From: Strigamia acuminata
Taxonomy: Eukaryota > Arthropoda > Chilopoda > Geophilomorpha > Linotaeniidae
Assembly: GCA_949358305.1 (NCBI GenBank)
Contig: OX442319.1
Location: 6,324,001-6,388,000 of the forward strand
DNA: 64,000 nt
Direction of reading: 5' to 3'
The notes under the pieces were generated by a model. The model worked only from the letters and a program-made list of their open reading frames with translations. It was not told where the DNA came from and searched no databases. This document shows, piece by piece, positions 22,101 to 33,732 of this stretch (its first letter is position 1; every line of letters starts with the position of its first letter). The position numbers and the translations under genes were made by a program.

Positions 22101-24001
22101 GTGGAGGAATTTCTATCATCTTCTGCAACCAACCATGTGAAGAAACCGCCCATATTATAGTTGGTTAGAAGCCTCTCCAAAACTGATTGAAAATTCCATT
22201 TGTCCAAACTGAATGTTCCACTGATATTCCATCCCCCTACCTTAAAACAATAATTTAAAATTCAGCAAACTTTAATCAATTCATAAGGTGAGTACAATCT
22301 TCAAAAGATAAATTGTTGTTTCCTTAAATCATTTAAAGGTGGGAGTGTCCAGGGCCGGATTTATGTATAAGCAAAATAAGCATTTGCTTATGGGTCACAC
22401 CCATCGGGGGCCCCGCAATACCTAAATCCGGCTCTTGGAGTGTCATGGTCTGGGGATGTTTTTCTCGTAATGTTATTGGCTTACTTCATCACATAAATGG
22501 AATAATGGATCAGTTTGTGTATAAAGGTATCCTAGAAACCTTAATGCTCCTATTTGTTGATGTTAATTCATCTTTGAAGTGAACACCGTAAAGCTTTTAA
22601 GCGTTTCTTTTCATTATTTCTCTAAAACATTTTCCCCGCAACTGTTAAATGTTTACACATTTTTAGACTAATTAAATGGTGCTCTACAACTTTGTAATTG
22701 GAAAAAAATGTCTATCAGCAAGAGCTATACTTCAAACCGATACAACGTGGTCTTAACTCCTATTGGTTGAGCCGGATTACGCCTAACAGTGGACTGTGCT
22801 CAACTACGCGAAAAAGTAGTTCTGTGTATTTTCAATGAATTTCAGGGTAAAAAGTGATTAGAATGATGGATTTTATTTATTTTGTAATAAAATATTTATT
22901 TTATTTGCTAAAATAAGGTTTTCCCTCTTTTAATCAATCAAACAATGTTAGCATAGTTTGTTGGTTTCTTTTGGCAGGTAAACAAAGGTTTAGTTTTTTA
23001 TTGGTTGTTTTTCCTAGTTAGATAACAATTCTGGTCTTATGGGCTACTTTTTTGTGCCACTACACCAGTGATACGGCTCAACCAATAGGAGTTAGCACAA
23101 CGTTGTATCAGTTTGGAGTATAGGTGTCTGAAAGTTTCGGAAATAGTCAGAAAACCATGGTAGAAACCTCCAAACCGTATCGAACTTATTCCAATTTGAA
23201 GTAAGCTCTATCCCTCAGCCCTCTCAGATGCAATTCATAATTCATGATGGTACATACCTTTGCAATCACATCCAATAAAGGCTTGGCGCCTAACTTATCG
23301 ACTGTGTTGTTTGCGTCCATGCATGAGTTGTAGTAAACTTGCGCTTTATACTCTGCTCTGCTCGAATTACTGTTCAATTTGGCTTCTACAAGTTTATTTG
23401 TAAAGAAATAGTCATGCAAGAAAATAATAATTGCATATTTATGCATATTTTGAAATACCAAGAACATTTTTCATCACTAGTTGATTTTCCTGCCACAGCT
23501 GATCAAATATTCCCCAAAATGATTTCCCTTCAGGGATTGGATTTTTCTTAATCCATCCTCCACATGCATACTGATAAAAATCGTCACAGGGATGGATGCT
23601 TGCATCTATTGAATTTAATAATGCACTGGCAACTGTGACACATTGTTTTGTCAAACACAAATTAGAATCTGTTAGAAAAAAAATTGAATTTATTGATGAT
23701 AATTATTTGTCAATTTTCACTTACCTGTTTGATTGTTCACTTGCGTAAAATGTACAAATTTATATTGGATTGGTTTGTCGTGATGTGATCCAATAACGGC
23801 AGCCAAGATAATTACCAGCAAACTTAAACAACCCGTAGTGATAATGAAAATCTTTTCTAATTTTGTCCTGCTGGCCCATAAGTCATAACCGCTTCTGTAT
23901 CTAATATGTGTTCTTCCTAATGAGGGGATTTCAGCTGTTATACTGCCATTTGAACTTGCTAAGTCGTCTTCTTCAAAGTCTGTTCTTTTGTATTTTGACA
24001 T
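16144..24001 (-). CDS. M13 zinc metallopeptidase, endothelin-converting-enzyme / neprilysin-like
   Basis: Type II membrane ectopeptidase that cleaves extracellular peptides. Eighteen coding exons, 5' to 3': 23725-24001, 23459-23668, 23258-23385, 22088-22240, 21941-22006, 21770-21886, 21621-21707, 20171-20319, 19883-20105, 18708-18884, 18484-18646, 18370-18421, 18233-18300, 18039-18163, 17426-17491, 17271-17366, 17133-17209, 16144-16243. All phases agree; 777 residues, close to human ECE1. Short cytosolic tail, membrane helix about residues 51-71 ([20 protein letters not shown]), then [17 protein letters not shown] substrate motif, zinc motif HELIH with [14 protein letters not shown] (third zinc ligand Glu) and C-terminal KCEIW. 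Every catalytic motif is present. The ATG follows a splice acceptor directly (TTTTAG then ATG), so a 5' exon is expected upstream. The introns host several TIR elements. Confidence 0.94.
16290..17089. mobile_element. TIR element with another element nested in its right end
   Basis: The left arm ACCGTATTACCCCGCTTTAA matches in reverse the right arm ending at 17089 (AAGCGGGGTAATACAGT). The right arm is split after GCGGCTTA by the element 16689-17067 and resumes TTAAAGCGGGG. Removing the insert restores continuous pairing with the left arm. Confidence 0.7.
16689..17067. mobile_element. TTA-duplicating MITE (AGGTGGAAACACAAGG family), copy 1
   Basis: Begins AGGTGGAAACACAAGGGAAC after TTA (16686-16688); the right end is decayed (CTTGTGTTTTCATTT) and followed by TTA (17068-17070). 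About 380 bp, clearly similar along its length to 29545-29930. A 3-bp TTA duplication fits PIF/Harbinger-type elements. Confidence 0.8.
17604..18026. mobile_element. TATACT-family foldback element, copy 1
   Basis: TATACTCTTGTTCGACTCAA at the left is repeated inverted at the right end, followed inwards by AAGGGTGCCC and a GGCCGAGCCG block. TA at both ends would fit a TA target. The middle holds a perfect 14-bp hairpin (GAAATGTTATTTCC) at 17771-17803. It ends 10 bp from the splice donor of the M13 exon at 18039. Confidence 0.85.
19347..19783. mobile_element. TAA-duplicating MITE in an M13-gene intron
   Basis: TIR AGGTGGGTTCACACTTGTGT at the left, inverted at the right end; flanked by TAA at 19344-19346 and 19784-19786. 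The interior is rich in GCGTTGCGTC words. A 3-bp TWA duplication fits PIF/Harbinger. Confidence 0.85.
20376..20559. mobile_element. pogo/Tigger-like MITE
   Basis: A 184-bp element with TIR CAGTCGAAACTCTTTATAAC and its inverted copy, inside a TA duplication (20374-20375, 20560-20561). CAGT termini and TA target fit the pogo/Tigger branch of Tc1/mariner. Confidence 0.85.
20681..21517. mobile_element. TIR element with 10-bp TSD, possibly MULE-like
   Basis: Arms GGCTACGTTCAC and GTATTATTTTCATGACGCGC appear inverted at both ends; the direct repeat TTAAAATTAA flanks it (20671-20680, 21518-21527). A 9-11-bp duplication is typical of Mutator-like elements. It contains the nested element 20771-21308. 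Confidence 0.75.
20771..21308. mobile_element. hAT-like element nested in 20681-21517
   Basis: Terminal repeat ACAGTATAGAGAAGA followed by ACAGTAGGGCAATGT at both ends (one first-base and one internal difference); flanked by GTTTTCTC at 20763-20770 and 21309-21316. The 8-bp duplication suggests hAT. Confidence 0.75.
22350..22436. mobile_element. 87-bp MITE with 8-bp TSD
   Basis: Starts CAGGGCCGGATTTATG, ends TAAATCCGGCTCTT; direct repeat GGAGTGTC at 22342-22349 and 22437-22444. The inner part contains GGGGGCCCC. Related words recur at 43404-43596 and 44880-44995. In an M13-gene intron. Confidence 0.75.
22726..23122. mobile_element. TATACT-family foldback element, copy 2
   Basis: TATACTTCAAACCGATACAA at the left and an inverted, slightly diverged copy at the right, then AACTCCTATTGGTTGAGCCG on both sides. 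The inner right arm carries CACTACACCAGTGATACGGC as in copy 1. In an M13-gene intron. Confidence 0.85.
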
Positions 24002-24104
24002 CTAAAACATTTAAAAAGAAAATACAACTTTTCCATTTGTTAAATATGTCTGAAATGGACACACACAAAATAGGAACACATGTTCCTAGTCCTTACAAAT
24101 CGTA

Positions 24105-24198
24105 GAAATGATATTTTTCAAGTGGCTTATTGATAAGTCATAATTGGAGTAACTTATCAATAAGCCACTTATTGGAACTAAATTATCATTTCAGTGAT
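24105..24198. repeat. small palindromic element
   Basis: Perfect 19-bp arms AAGTGGCTTATTGATAAGT (24120-24138 and inverted 24152-24170) around a 13-base loop, with outer GAAATGATA inverted words. It resembles a very short foldback MITE; a related GTGGCT / AGCCAC pair lies at about 57772-57811. Confidence 0.7.
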
Positions 24199-26925
24199 GT
24201 AAATTACATCATTTCCTGTGGCTGGTAAGAAATTTCAGCCAATGACTTGCATAAATTGTTGATAATTCAGATTATGATAAATCACGGAATATTTCGAGTG
24301 CGATGAAATATTCTGTGTGCACAACTGTTGTGTAAACAGGGATGACAAGGATTATTCGAGTAGTGAATAATCCCTCGCAGAAGGTTGTTTAATTCGAGTG
24401 AACTCGAACTATTTTTATTGCGCATGAGCGCATCGCTTCCAGCACTTCCCCATTGGTCGAAAACCGAAAGCGATCACGAATTATTTTCTGCATGTAAACA
24501 CAACAATTCGAATTATTCACCACTCAAATATTCGGTGCATGTAAACGGCTGTTGAGTCATATGCAGTATCGTCCACAACCCATCAGTTGTGGACTTTACT
24601 GGGAATGACTTAACAGCCAAGGGGTTGTCCGCGTTACCGCAATTTGATAACTAGCTTCCGTTACAGTTATTTAGCCAAAAGAGTAACTGGTTACCAACGG
24701 TTACAATTAAATTTAAGCAATTCGGTATTCGTTGAAAGAGAGTGACAAAAATAATTGAGATAGTATTCAAAGTTGTAGGTAAACGAAGAAATTTTGTGAA
24801 AATTTAATTTTGGAATTTTTAAATCCATTATTATTTTTATAGTTTGTTATGATGTTAAATGAAAATACATGAAATTTCAGAAAGGAAATAAAAACACTTT
24901 TGGAAGTCAAAATTGACCCTTAAACCAGCTTCTTATGTCATTTTCTGTAAAACGTGACGTCTTTCTGGCACTATCTGGATGACCCTAGTCTTGATGGCGT
25001 CTGTCCACACTCACAAATGCTCAGACCAAACAATTTAATCATTTGTGCGTGGTAAACAACCATCAACATGGTCAAACATATTCCAAAAAGTATGCTTTCT
25101 TCGTTGATGCCATATACCATATACGCAGAATTTATGCTAAACTAATTCTTTGAAGAAGAAAAAATAAACCATTCAAAATGTAGATTTAGTAAATTAGGAT
25201 TTAATGAAATAGATTGATACTAATTACTCAGCCTTTTTTATATTTAACTGAACTGTAATTAACCGGATGTATTCCGTATGTCATGAGGGGCTGCAGCAAT
25301 GCAAAGCAGACAGCACTCAGTTGCTATAACAACTAAAACATATGAACCCTTTAAACCAGAGATCAGATTGTAAACAATATTTTATGTCATATCAAAAATA
25401 GTATTCTCTGAATATTTAAAATAGCAAACTGAAAAATCTAAATATATTTTACTGTCAGTGTAAAAAATCAATAAGAAAATCTAAATTCAGTCCCATGGCC
25501 TGATTCTTCGAAGTATTAGCGGCTTTATGATGCGACAACATAAAAGAGTTAAACAAAACAAATAAAACATCAAGCAAAGCAAACAGCTTATTTCTGCTCT
25601 TTGCTTTGTGAATAAAGAGCTATTCTAGCTGCTAAGTGGTATTTTAAGCTCACTTTTTAGCACTAACAATTAAAATTTTATGTAATCTTCGATTTATCGA
25701 TTTTACCACAAAAACGTTTTTCGGTAGTAGTGACAAATAAAGAACATTTAGTGTAAAATTCAGTACAAATAGTGCGGAAAAAAGTAGTGAGGAAAAGAAT
25801 TAAAAATAGTGCGAAATTAAGAATAAATAGTGTGCAACTAATTTATGGCGGTTTTTCCCCCTGCGAATTCTAAATTTTGCGAAGTTATGACGCAAAATAT
25901 TAATTAATTAATCAAAACGTAAATTTGATTATTAAAAAATTAATAAATAATATTTAATTGAAATCCTCCCGTAAGGAGTTGGTATTAAATCTTCATCACA
26001 TTTTAATTTGGATTAATTTATTTATTTTTTAATCAAAATTTGAAATTTTATCAACAATCAATATTTCCTCATTATTAGCAAACCGAGACTAGTATCTAGG
26101 GTTTCTCAGTAAGAAACACGTTGCCATAGCAACAGGCGACAACAAAAACAGTAAATAAATACTTTGAACGCAGAAGGCACTATATAAAATATTTTGAAAT
26201 AAAAAAAAATCCATGATGTGTATGTACTACGGTACATAATTAACTTAAACATTACTTATATAACTTACATTGATGGCCGTTAGTTCATAGAATCTTTCCA
26301 AGGCAAAAATCAACTGTACTCCTCAGTAAATTGATGCTGTAGTCTCAAACCAGGGTTGAAAACAGACCCAATAAAACAACACCACACAGCACCGGCTAAG
26401 CTCCGCCTGCCTCATATCAGACCCCTTGTAAATGGTTTAAAAAACAGACACCTTGGGTGAGGCTAAAGACCTGACTTGTGTGGAATTGAACTCCAATCAA
26501 AAATTGATTTTATTCTCCACTAAAATATATTTTTCAATTTTTTTTTTTATTTTAAAAAAAAAAATAATAATAAATCTTACCCTTTCCATTTGTATTCCAT
26601 TCATATCTAAGCAGCAAGAAAGAAAAGTTAAAAATTTATGAAATTTAAACCTGTGGCTAAGAATTGCCATTGATTAATGACAAGACAAGCCTAAAAAGTC
26701 TAAAAATAGCAACACAAATGATAATTTACCTGACAATATTATTACCTATTATCCAATTTAAAATTAACTGCATTAAATTAATTTTTTTTTTAAATTGTGT
26801 AATCATATCCAAAATGGTTGACCCGTGTCCCAATACTTATCTCCCTAAACTGATGCTTCACATGACAGCATCATCTGGTCTGCATCAGTGTAATCAAACC
26901 TGGCTGTATCGTATGATATACTCAC

Positions 26926-27145
26926 TGCAATATATTGTTTCCTCTTAATTGTGGCTGGATGGAAACGACGGAAATTGTGGGATAAATCCGCCTGGCATAA
27001 TTCGCGGCAGGAATTTACAAATGTTGCTGAGAATAAGAAGTTATCGTCAAATGCAGCGATGTTATTTGCTTCGTGAGCTGTGTGCTGCTTGTTTTGGGAC
27101 ACTTGGTGCCATCTGTTGGTGAAATATGGAATTAAGCCACGGGAT
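26926..27145 (-). promoter_or_regulatory. candidate 5' exon and TATA promoter of the M13 peptidase gene
   Basis: On the minus strand TATATAAACAC (27173-27184) is followed about 30-40 bases later by a stretch of mixed composition ending in AAACAATATATTGCA and a strong GTGAGTATA donor at 26925. The M13 start codon at 24001 follows an acceptor directly, so an upstream exon must exist; this is the nearest good donor I noticed. It holds no conserved protein. Inference only. Confidence 0.3.
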
Positions 27146-28309
27146 TTATTGGCTCATCAATATTAAAAGTGTTTATATATAAATTGCAGATGGTGTGTAA
27201 TTACTAGGAATATGTGTGCTGCAAGAGTAAGCAATGGCGAGCGTTGTGCAGACGTGTAAAAATGTTTTCGGAACTTATATGTCGTCAGAGTCATCACTCG
27301 GGTATTTTTGGCTCGTTTTGAGTTGTGAATGAATGGGGTATCTAGTTTCGCGAGAGTTTTTGCTTCTTGGGAATTTGGAAGAGTTTGCCAACTTTTATGG
27401 AATTTTCAAGTATAATCAAGCGCTGGCCATAAAGTGGCATTGTTATTTTTAGTATTGTTGTTGTTAGGTGGTTGGAATGAAATTAAAATTTCAAAATGTT
27501 TCAAAAAGTTTTAAAATGGTTGATTGATTCAAAGATAAAAAAAAAATCAGTGTTGATGTGGAAATTGAATTGACAGTCCAATATTTGCTATTTAATTTTT
27601 TCAACAGATTTTTGAATTCATTGTTTGTTTTTCAGATGTTGGTATTTCAAGCCTCAGACTGAGGTCCTGCACTTTCAAATTTCTAAGAAAATTTAATAAT
27701 AGAATTCTTTGTGGAGTATGTCGCTATGTTTGGAAATAACGTATGTTTAATTATATGACTTTTCGATAAAAAGAATTCTTTTTTTGCAAATATTTAGGGG
27801 CCTTACTTATAGCTTTTTCTTGAGGCTCTGCAAAACTTTTAGCCAGTCCTGTCTTCAGTAATTTGCCTGGAACACTTTTATAAAATACAACTCCTTGCCA
27901 AAAAAAATGGCATATTCCTATTTTTGAAACTTTTAATATTTGAAATTTCTCAGAAACTATTTTTCACAATAAAAAATGGTTTTAGGAGGATTTAAAGGAT
28001 TGTTAGAGCTATTATTTCGTTAAAAGTTTGTTGGAAAAAAATGAATAGTTAAAGAGAAAAAAATTAAAAACTCCAAAAAGTGCAATTTACAATATTTCTC
28101 ATAACTTGTAAACAGAATGAGATAAAATTAAAAACTAAATAGATTTGAGACCGTCTATATCCCAGGAAACTTTTCTAAATTGGATGTATGGGTCTCCAAG
28201 GCCCTCAAAAAAAGGTGTAATGGAGCTATGTAAAAGGGTAGACAACCACTATTTTTCAAAAAATTGTGGCGAGCACAACTGTTGACGAATCAAGTCATAA
28301 CTATAACAT

Positions 28310-28840
28310 GTTATAGTACGACACAATAATGCTTCAATGCTAAAGTTTCGTTTCGAAAAACAGCTCTTATTACGAAGGTAACTTTTAATTTGGGAGTGGC
28401 CAGGGGAGGACCATGGTGCGTTTGGACATTATTTACGACGTTAATACAGAACACAGAGAGCACAGTTTGGGATTGATATTCTTTATTGTCGTGGTTGTCT
28501 AGGGGTTGTGTCTCCATCGTGTTATTGTCTAGGTTGTTGGGATGCTCTTCAGCAACCAAACCCAGACCAACCGAGGACCGCATGGGCAGTGTGGTCCGAA
28601 TAAGTCCCTGCGCACCTGAGCGCAACGTCGTCTCGTTTTGCCATTGTGATCGTCGTATCGCTCGTCATCTTGGAAGCACGACCAGTCACCCTTACTCTCA
28701 TTACTGGAGTTGTAATGTGTCAGCTGTGGTTGTCTTGCCACAGACAGACACCTTGCAGAATCCTCTGTTTCCATTGGCTGCAACGTTATGTCGTAGGAGC
28801 TGCTGAGGATCATCCTGATAACCTTGCCACTGCCGACTGT
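28310..28840 (-). mobile_element. LTR-like fragment, polyadenylation-module family, copy 2
   Basis: Reverse complement of the 5515-5866 type: CCAATGGAAACAGAGGATTC, then the CCCTAGACAACCACGACAAT block with AATAAAG, then GTGCTCTCTGTGTT. Gives short shadow ORFs only. Confidence 0.6.
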
Positions 28841-29191
28841 GTTTAAATTTCAATTAATTTTTTCTTTTTTAATTTAAATTTATTTATTCTTTAGTTTTCT
28901 ATTATCGTTCATTATTTTCTGGGATGTCCTTCCTTACAGGTCTCGGCTGCTGAAGGACACTCTCCCTATTTTAGGGAGATAAACATTTTATTTATTATTA
29001 TAATTTTGAAATTCATTAAATAATAGCCTCGAATAATAGCCGCGGCTATTATTCAGCTACTCTTAATTTAGTTTTGGGTTGATGAACTAATCATCTACGC
29101 TGTGTTAATTAGTACAATTTTCGAGTGTGGGCAGTCGAGTAAATAGGATTTCTGGTCAATATTAACTCACATTGATTCTCTGCATTTTCAG

Positions 29192-29263
29192 AGAGCTCTG
29201 TCAAGTGCTTGTTTGGCGGAGATGACAACAGAAGCCATAAAGCCAACACAGGATATCAACGGG
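29192..29263 (+). other. possible orphan coding exon
   Basis: A 72-base stretch between TGCATTTTCAG and GTAAATATAC that is open in two frames (one reads SSVKCLFGGDDNRSHKAN). No partner exons were recognised and it may be chance. Confidence 0.2.
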
Positions 29264-29544
29264 GTAAATATACTAAAACTTGTATACAAATCCATTAATT
29301 TAAGACATTATCCTTTCTGGTTATCTAGGCAACAATCAAATCATCGAAATACTGACATTGTACATCACGAATATTAGGTTAATTTGTAAGTTTATTAATC
29401 AATTTAATCATTTGTTTATTTTCTAATGGTCTTAAAAGCTACTCTAGGTTCTCATTATATTCAAACCACACTAGCAGCCTGGTTGATATTTCTTGCTGCA
29501 ACTGGTATGAACTTGTCTGAAATAATGGCTACATTACTATCTTA

Positions 29545-29930
29545 AGGTGGAAACACAAGGGAGCTGGTAAAATTTCAAAACTTGCTTTTACTTGAAAAAG
29601 CGGCTAAAAACTCGCTCGCTTGAGCAAACACAAGCTTGCGTTTTTATTCAAAGCTTTGTTTTGAAGCGAGCTTGTACTCACCCGCTCCGATCAAACTGAG
29701 TTTGATTTACCAGCTTCAAGCTTGCTGGTGTTTTGGTCATGTGACTTTGAGAGCCAATCAGTATCGTGAGGAAATGCTTGGAGGAGATTTTGGCGGGAAT
29801 TTCTGGCAGCTACCTAGCTAGCTTGAGTTAGCTAGTTAAGCTGGTAAGCCAAAAGCGGGTCAAGTGACTCCCTCTTTAAACGTGTACTAGCAAGCTTTGG
29901 AATTTTATTTGTTTCCTTGTGTTTCCACCT
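29545..29930. mobile_element. TTA-duplicating MITE (AGGTGGAAACACAAGG family), copy 2
   Basis: Better-preserved copy: AGGTGGAAACACAAGGGAGC at the left, CCTTGTGTTTCCACCT at the right, TTA at 29542-29544 and 29931-29933. Highly similar to 16689-17067 throughout. Confidence 0.88.
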
Positions 29931-30783
29931 TTACTTCCCTACTGCTTGTGTGAACTTACCGTGAACCCAAAACAAAATAGCGATGGCTCGGATCGATGTA
30001 AACACTATCCGTCCAGATAATTTACTAATTCTCGTTGGTCAGTGGGCAAATTACAGCCGGATTTCTCGTGCATCTGTTGAAAGAGGGCGCTGATTACACT
30101 AAAGCGCTTCAAAGAACAGTCCTGACAATATGTTCATTTTATTAAAAGATGGATGGGACTGATGACCTTAGTGAGCTCCCAACAGCCCAACTTCCAATTA
30201 ATTCACTTTGAGCGGACATGTTCATTGAAAGGCCGCCTTGTCTGTTGCTAAGAGGAACTCATTTGAGTTGTGATTGGCTGAGATGATCACTTTATCATTA
30301 TCATTTGTATGAATACACTGGCAAAGCAGCCAGCCAATGAGAATTAGCTGATTCTGTGGGTAAAAGTTATTGTGCGATTTCACTTGAACATTATTGTATT
30401 TGTTGGAATGTTGATAGAAATCATAGTTTAACAAATTTATGAGTTACGTCGTAAATTTTGATTGTTTTTTTCAATGTTTCATCATAATCAACCCATTCCT
30501 TGAATGTTAAAAAAAATATAAGCTAACAAATCATAAATTAATCGGCGTGATTGGTTTGAGTTCTTGTGTCAACAACACGAGCAATCCAGCCGTTATACAA
30601 TAACAATTTGAGAGGCTTTCGCATCACTGGCCATCCTGTATGGAAGAGATCTAGTAATGATAGTCTATAGTTAAGAAGTTATACTTTGACCGACCTGAAG
30701 AAGGACCCTAACTCACAGCCTGATTACTCCTAACTGTGGAGTGTCACACCACCAAGAAAAGTAGTTTTTGTCAGTTTTAAATT

Positions 30784-32595
30784 TTAATCGATTTTTAACG
30801 ATTTTAATCGATTTTTAACGATTTTTAACGATTTTAATCGATTTTTAACGATTTTAATCGATTTTTAACGATTTTAATCGATTTTTAACGATTTTAATCG
30901 ATTTTTAACGATTTTAATCGATTTTTAACGATTTTAATCGATTTTTAACGATTTTAATCGATTTTTAACGATTTTAATCGATTTTTAACGATTTTAATCG
31001 ATTTTTAACGATTTTAATCGATTTTTAACGATTTTTAACGATTTTTAACGATTTTAATCGATTTTTAACGATTTTAATCGATTTTTAACGATTTTAATCG
31101 ATTTTTAACGATTTTAATCGATTTTTAACGATTTTAATCGATTTTTAACGATTTTAATCGATTTTTAACGATTTTAATCGATTTTTACGATTTTCATCGA
31201 TTTTTAATGGTTTTAACGATTTTAATCGATTTTTAACGCTTTTAATCGATTTCAACGATTTTAATCGATTTTCACGATTTTAATCGATTTTCACGATTTT
31301 AATCGATTTTACGATTTTAATCGATTTTTGACGATTTTAATCGATTTTTGACGATTTTAATCGATTTTTAACGATTTTAATCGATTTTTAACGATTTTAA
31401 TCGATTTTTAACGATTTTAATCGATTTTCACGATTTTAATCGATTTTTAACGATTTTAATCGATTTTTAACGATTTTAATCAATTTTTAACGATTTTTAA
31501 CGATTTTAATCGATTTTTAACGATTTTAATCGATTTTTAACGATTTTAATCGATTTTTAACGATTTTAATCGATTTTTAACGATTTTAATCGATTTTTAA
31601 CGATTTTAATCGATTTTTAACGATTTTAATCGATTTTTAACGATTTTAATCGATTTTTAACGATTTTAATCGATTTTTAACGATTTTTAACGATTTTAAT
31701 CGATTTTTAACGATTTTAATCGATTTTTAACGATTTTAATCGATTTTTAACGATTTTAATCGATTTTTAACGATTTTAATCGATTTTTTACGATTTTAAT
31801 CGATTTTTAACGATTTTAATCGATTTTTAACGATTTTAATCAATTTTTAACGATTTTAATCGATTTTTACGATTTTAATCGATTTTTACGATTTTCATCG
31901 ATTTTTAATGGTTTTAACGATTTTAATTGATTTTTAACGCTTTTAATCGATTTCAACGATTTTAATCGATTTTCACGATTTTAATCGATTTTCACGATTT
32001 TAATCGATTTTACGATTTTAATCGATTTTTGACGATTTTAATCGATTTTTGACGATTTTAATCGATTTTTAACGATTTTAATCGATTTTTAACGATTTTA
32101 ATCGATTTTTAACGATTTTAATCGATTTTTAACGATTTTAATCGATTTTTGACGATTTTAATCGATTTTTGACGATTTTAATCGATTTTTAACGATTTTA
32201 ATCGATTTTTAACGATTTTAATCGATTTTTAACGATTTTAATCGATTTTTAACGATTTTAATCAATTTTTAACGATTTTAATCGATTTTTACGATTTTCA
32301 TCGATTTTTAATGGTTTTAACGATTTTAATTGATTTTTAACGCTTTTAATCGATTTCAACGATTTTAATCGATTTTCACGATTTTAATCGATTTTCACGA
32401 TTTTAATCGATTTTACGATTTTAATCGATTTTTGACGATTGTAATCGATTTTTGACGATTTTAATCGATTTTTGACGATTTTAATCGATTTTTAACGATT
32501 TTAATCGATTTTTAACGATTTTAATCGATTTATTAATCAATTTTTAACGATTTTAATAGATTTTTTAATCAATTTTTAACGATTTTTATCAATAT
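30784..32595. repeat. 20-bp minisatellite, about 90 copies
   Basis: Unit CGATTTTTAACGATTTTAAT, very homogeneous for about 1.8 kb, with variant segments (TTTTTGACG, TTTCACG, TTTTAATGG) that recur in the same order near 31.2, 31.9 and 32.3 kb. This implies higher-order block duplication. It continues as inverted-looking AAATCGATTAAAATCG units at 33733-33980 after the LTR. Confidence 0.92.
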
Positions 32596-32599
32596 GAAT

Positions 32600-33732
32600 T
32601 GTCACGGCCCGTGCTTCCTACGCGTATAGTTTACGCATTGTTAACCCGTGTTTGTGTTGTATTAAACCTAATTTGTCATTTCTCATACCTTTGTTGTTTT
32701 GTTTATGTTTGATACGTGAGTTTTCCTCATTTTCCTTCTATCTTATCCCTTACTCACTCCTAACTTTCTCTTCACTCTTTCACTTTTCTCTTATCTACTC
32801 CCAGTTTTTCTTCTTTAGTTTATGATTTCGACGCAAGTCTATTTGCATATCTATTCTGGTCAGTACGCGTCGACGTTAGTCATACACTTAGTATGCACCG
32901 ACTGTACTGATTGGCTCTTGATTCTTCCGTGATTGGTCAAGCTTGGTTGAGTCCAAGTTTACCTCTCACCCTATTTTTCCTCTTTTTCTTCAGTTGATCT
33001 CAGTATCCCGAACGCGTAGGTGCTCCTTTGGAGCCAGTGCTCATGGCTGAGGTTTAACTCCGAAGCTCACTCGTGGCTTTGCTTCCGCCCCGACGTTCTG
33101 GAATACGGCGTTGGGCTCTCATTGTTCATTTTCAGTGTTAACTCACGGTTTTACACCACTCGTTCACCATTTGTTTTCCACCTCTTTTCGTTCATGTTTT
33201 ATCGCCGTGACGCGTTATCCAAGGCCAAACAGGATTTGTTGGCCATAAGTTCGAAGTTTGTGTCGTTTATTTCGCGTGCGCGTGCATTAGCTTAGTTTAG
33301 CCGCCTGCCATTTGGGCTTTAGCTTTAATTAAGCATTAAGTCAGGTTTAGAGTTAGGTTTAGGGCCCGTGCGTTGTATAAGCACGAGTAAATTGCCCATC
33401 CTCGTTCAAACTCGACAGTTTGGGGTTGCTTATGAGCCACTACGAGACGTGCATTCGTTTGCCTTCGTGTGAAAACACGATTGTTGGCGGGTCACGCGTT
33501 GGGTTTTGGTTCAGACGCGACTACCGGACATTCTGTCCCCGAGTTTTACAGCTCGGGATACCCGGCCACAAATAAATATTAGTGTGGTGCACAGTATCTG
33601 AGAGTGTGTTAGCTGCCACTTCCTGCGCACATTCGATTTACGGCAGGTACGAAACTACCAGGGTGTGTGAATTTACTGTTTCGCGGCGTCTTTCAAACGC
33701 TTCTAAACCACCTAGACTCGCGATCCATCACA
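32600..33732. mobile_element. solo LTR with 4-bp TSD
   Basis: Starts TGTCACGGCC and ends CCATCACA (TGT...ACA), flanked by GAAT at 32596-32599 and 33733-33736. 1,133 bp with an AATAAA near 33571 in the 3' part. GC content is higher than the surroundings. No internal retrotransposon region, so an LTR-LTR recombination product. A 4-bp duplication suits Ty3/gypsy or BEL. Confidence 0.85.

Larger units (their letters stand above)
24002..30679. other. repeat-rich upstream region of the M13 gene, no confident gene
   Basis: Contains palindromes (24105-24198, 24285-24322), an LTR-like fragment (28310-28840) and a MITE (29545-29930). Three possible orphan exons are visible but not assignable: minus 26926 to about 27145 with a GTGAGT donor and a TATATAA upstream; plus 27235 ATGGCGAGC in good start context; plus 29192-29263 between TTTTCAG and GTAAAT, open in two frames. 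The first may be a 5' exon of the M13 gene. The rest of the stretch shows nothing I can interpret. Confidence 0.4.

Noticed and set aside
26845-27102. 85-codon minus-strand ORF
   Set aside because: It overlaps a plausible 5' exon and continues past the GTGAGT donor; no recognisable protein, and the frame has no conserved start.
24460-28300. Exons of a further gene between the M13 gene and the LTR fragment
   Set aside because: A few donor- and acceptor-like sites exist, but no pair brackets a convincing open frame.
29982-30094. 37-codon frame starting ATGGCTCGG in good context with a GTCAGT donor
   Set aside because: Considered as a first exon of a small OB-fold-type protein, but no following exons could be found before the repeat block at 30680.
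30784-32595. CRISPR-like regular repetition
   Set aside because: Direct 20-bp units without spacers in a eukaryotic TIR element; not a CRISPR array.
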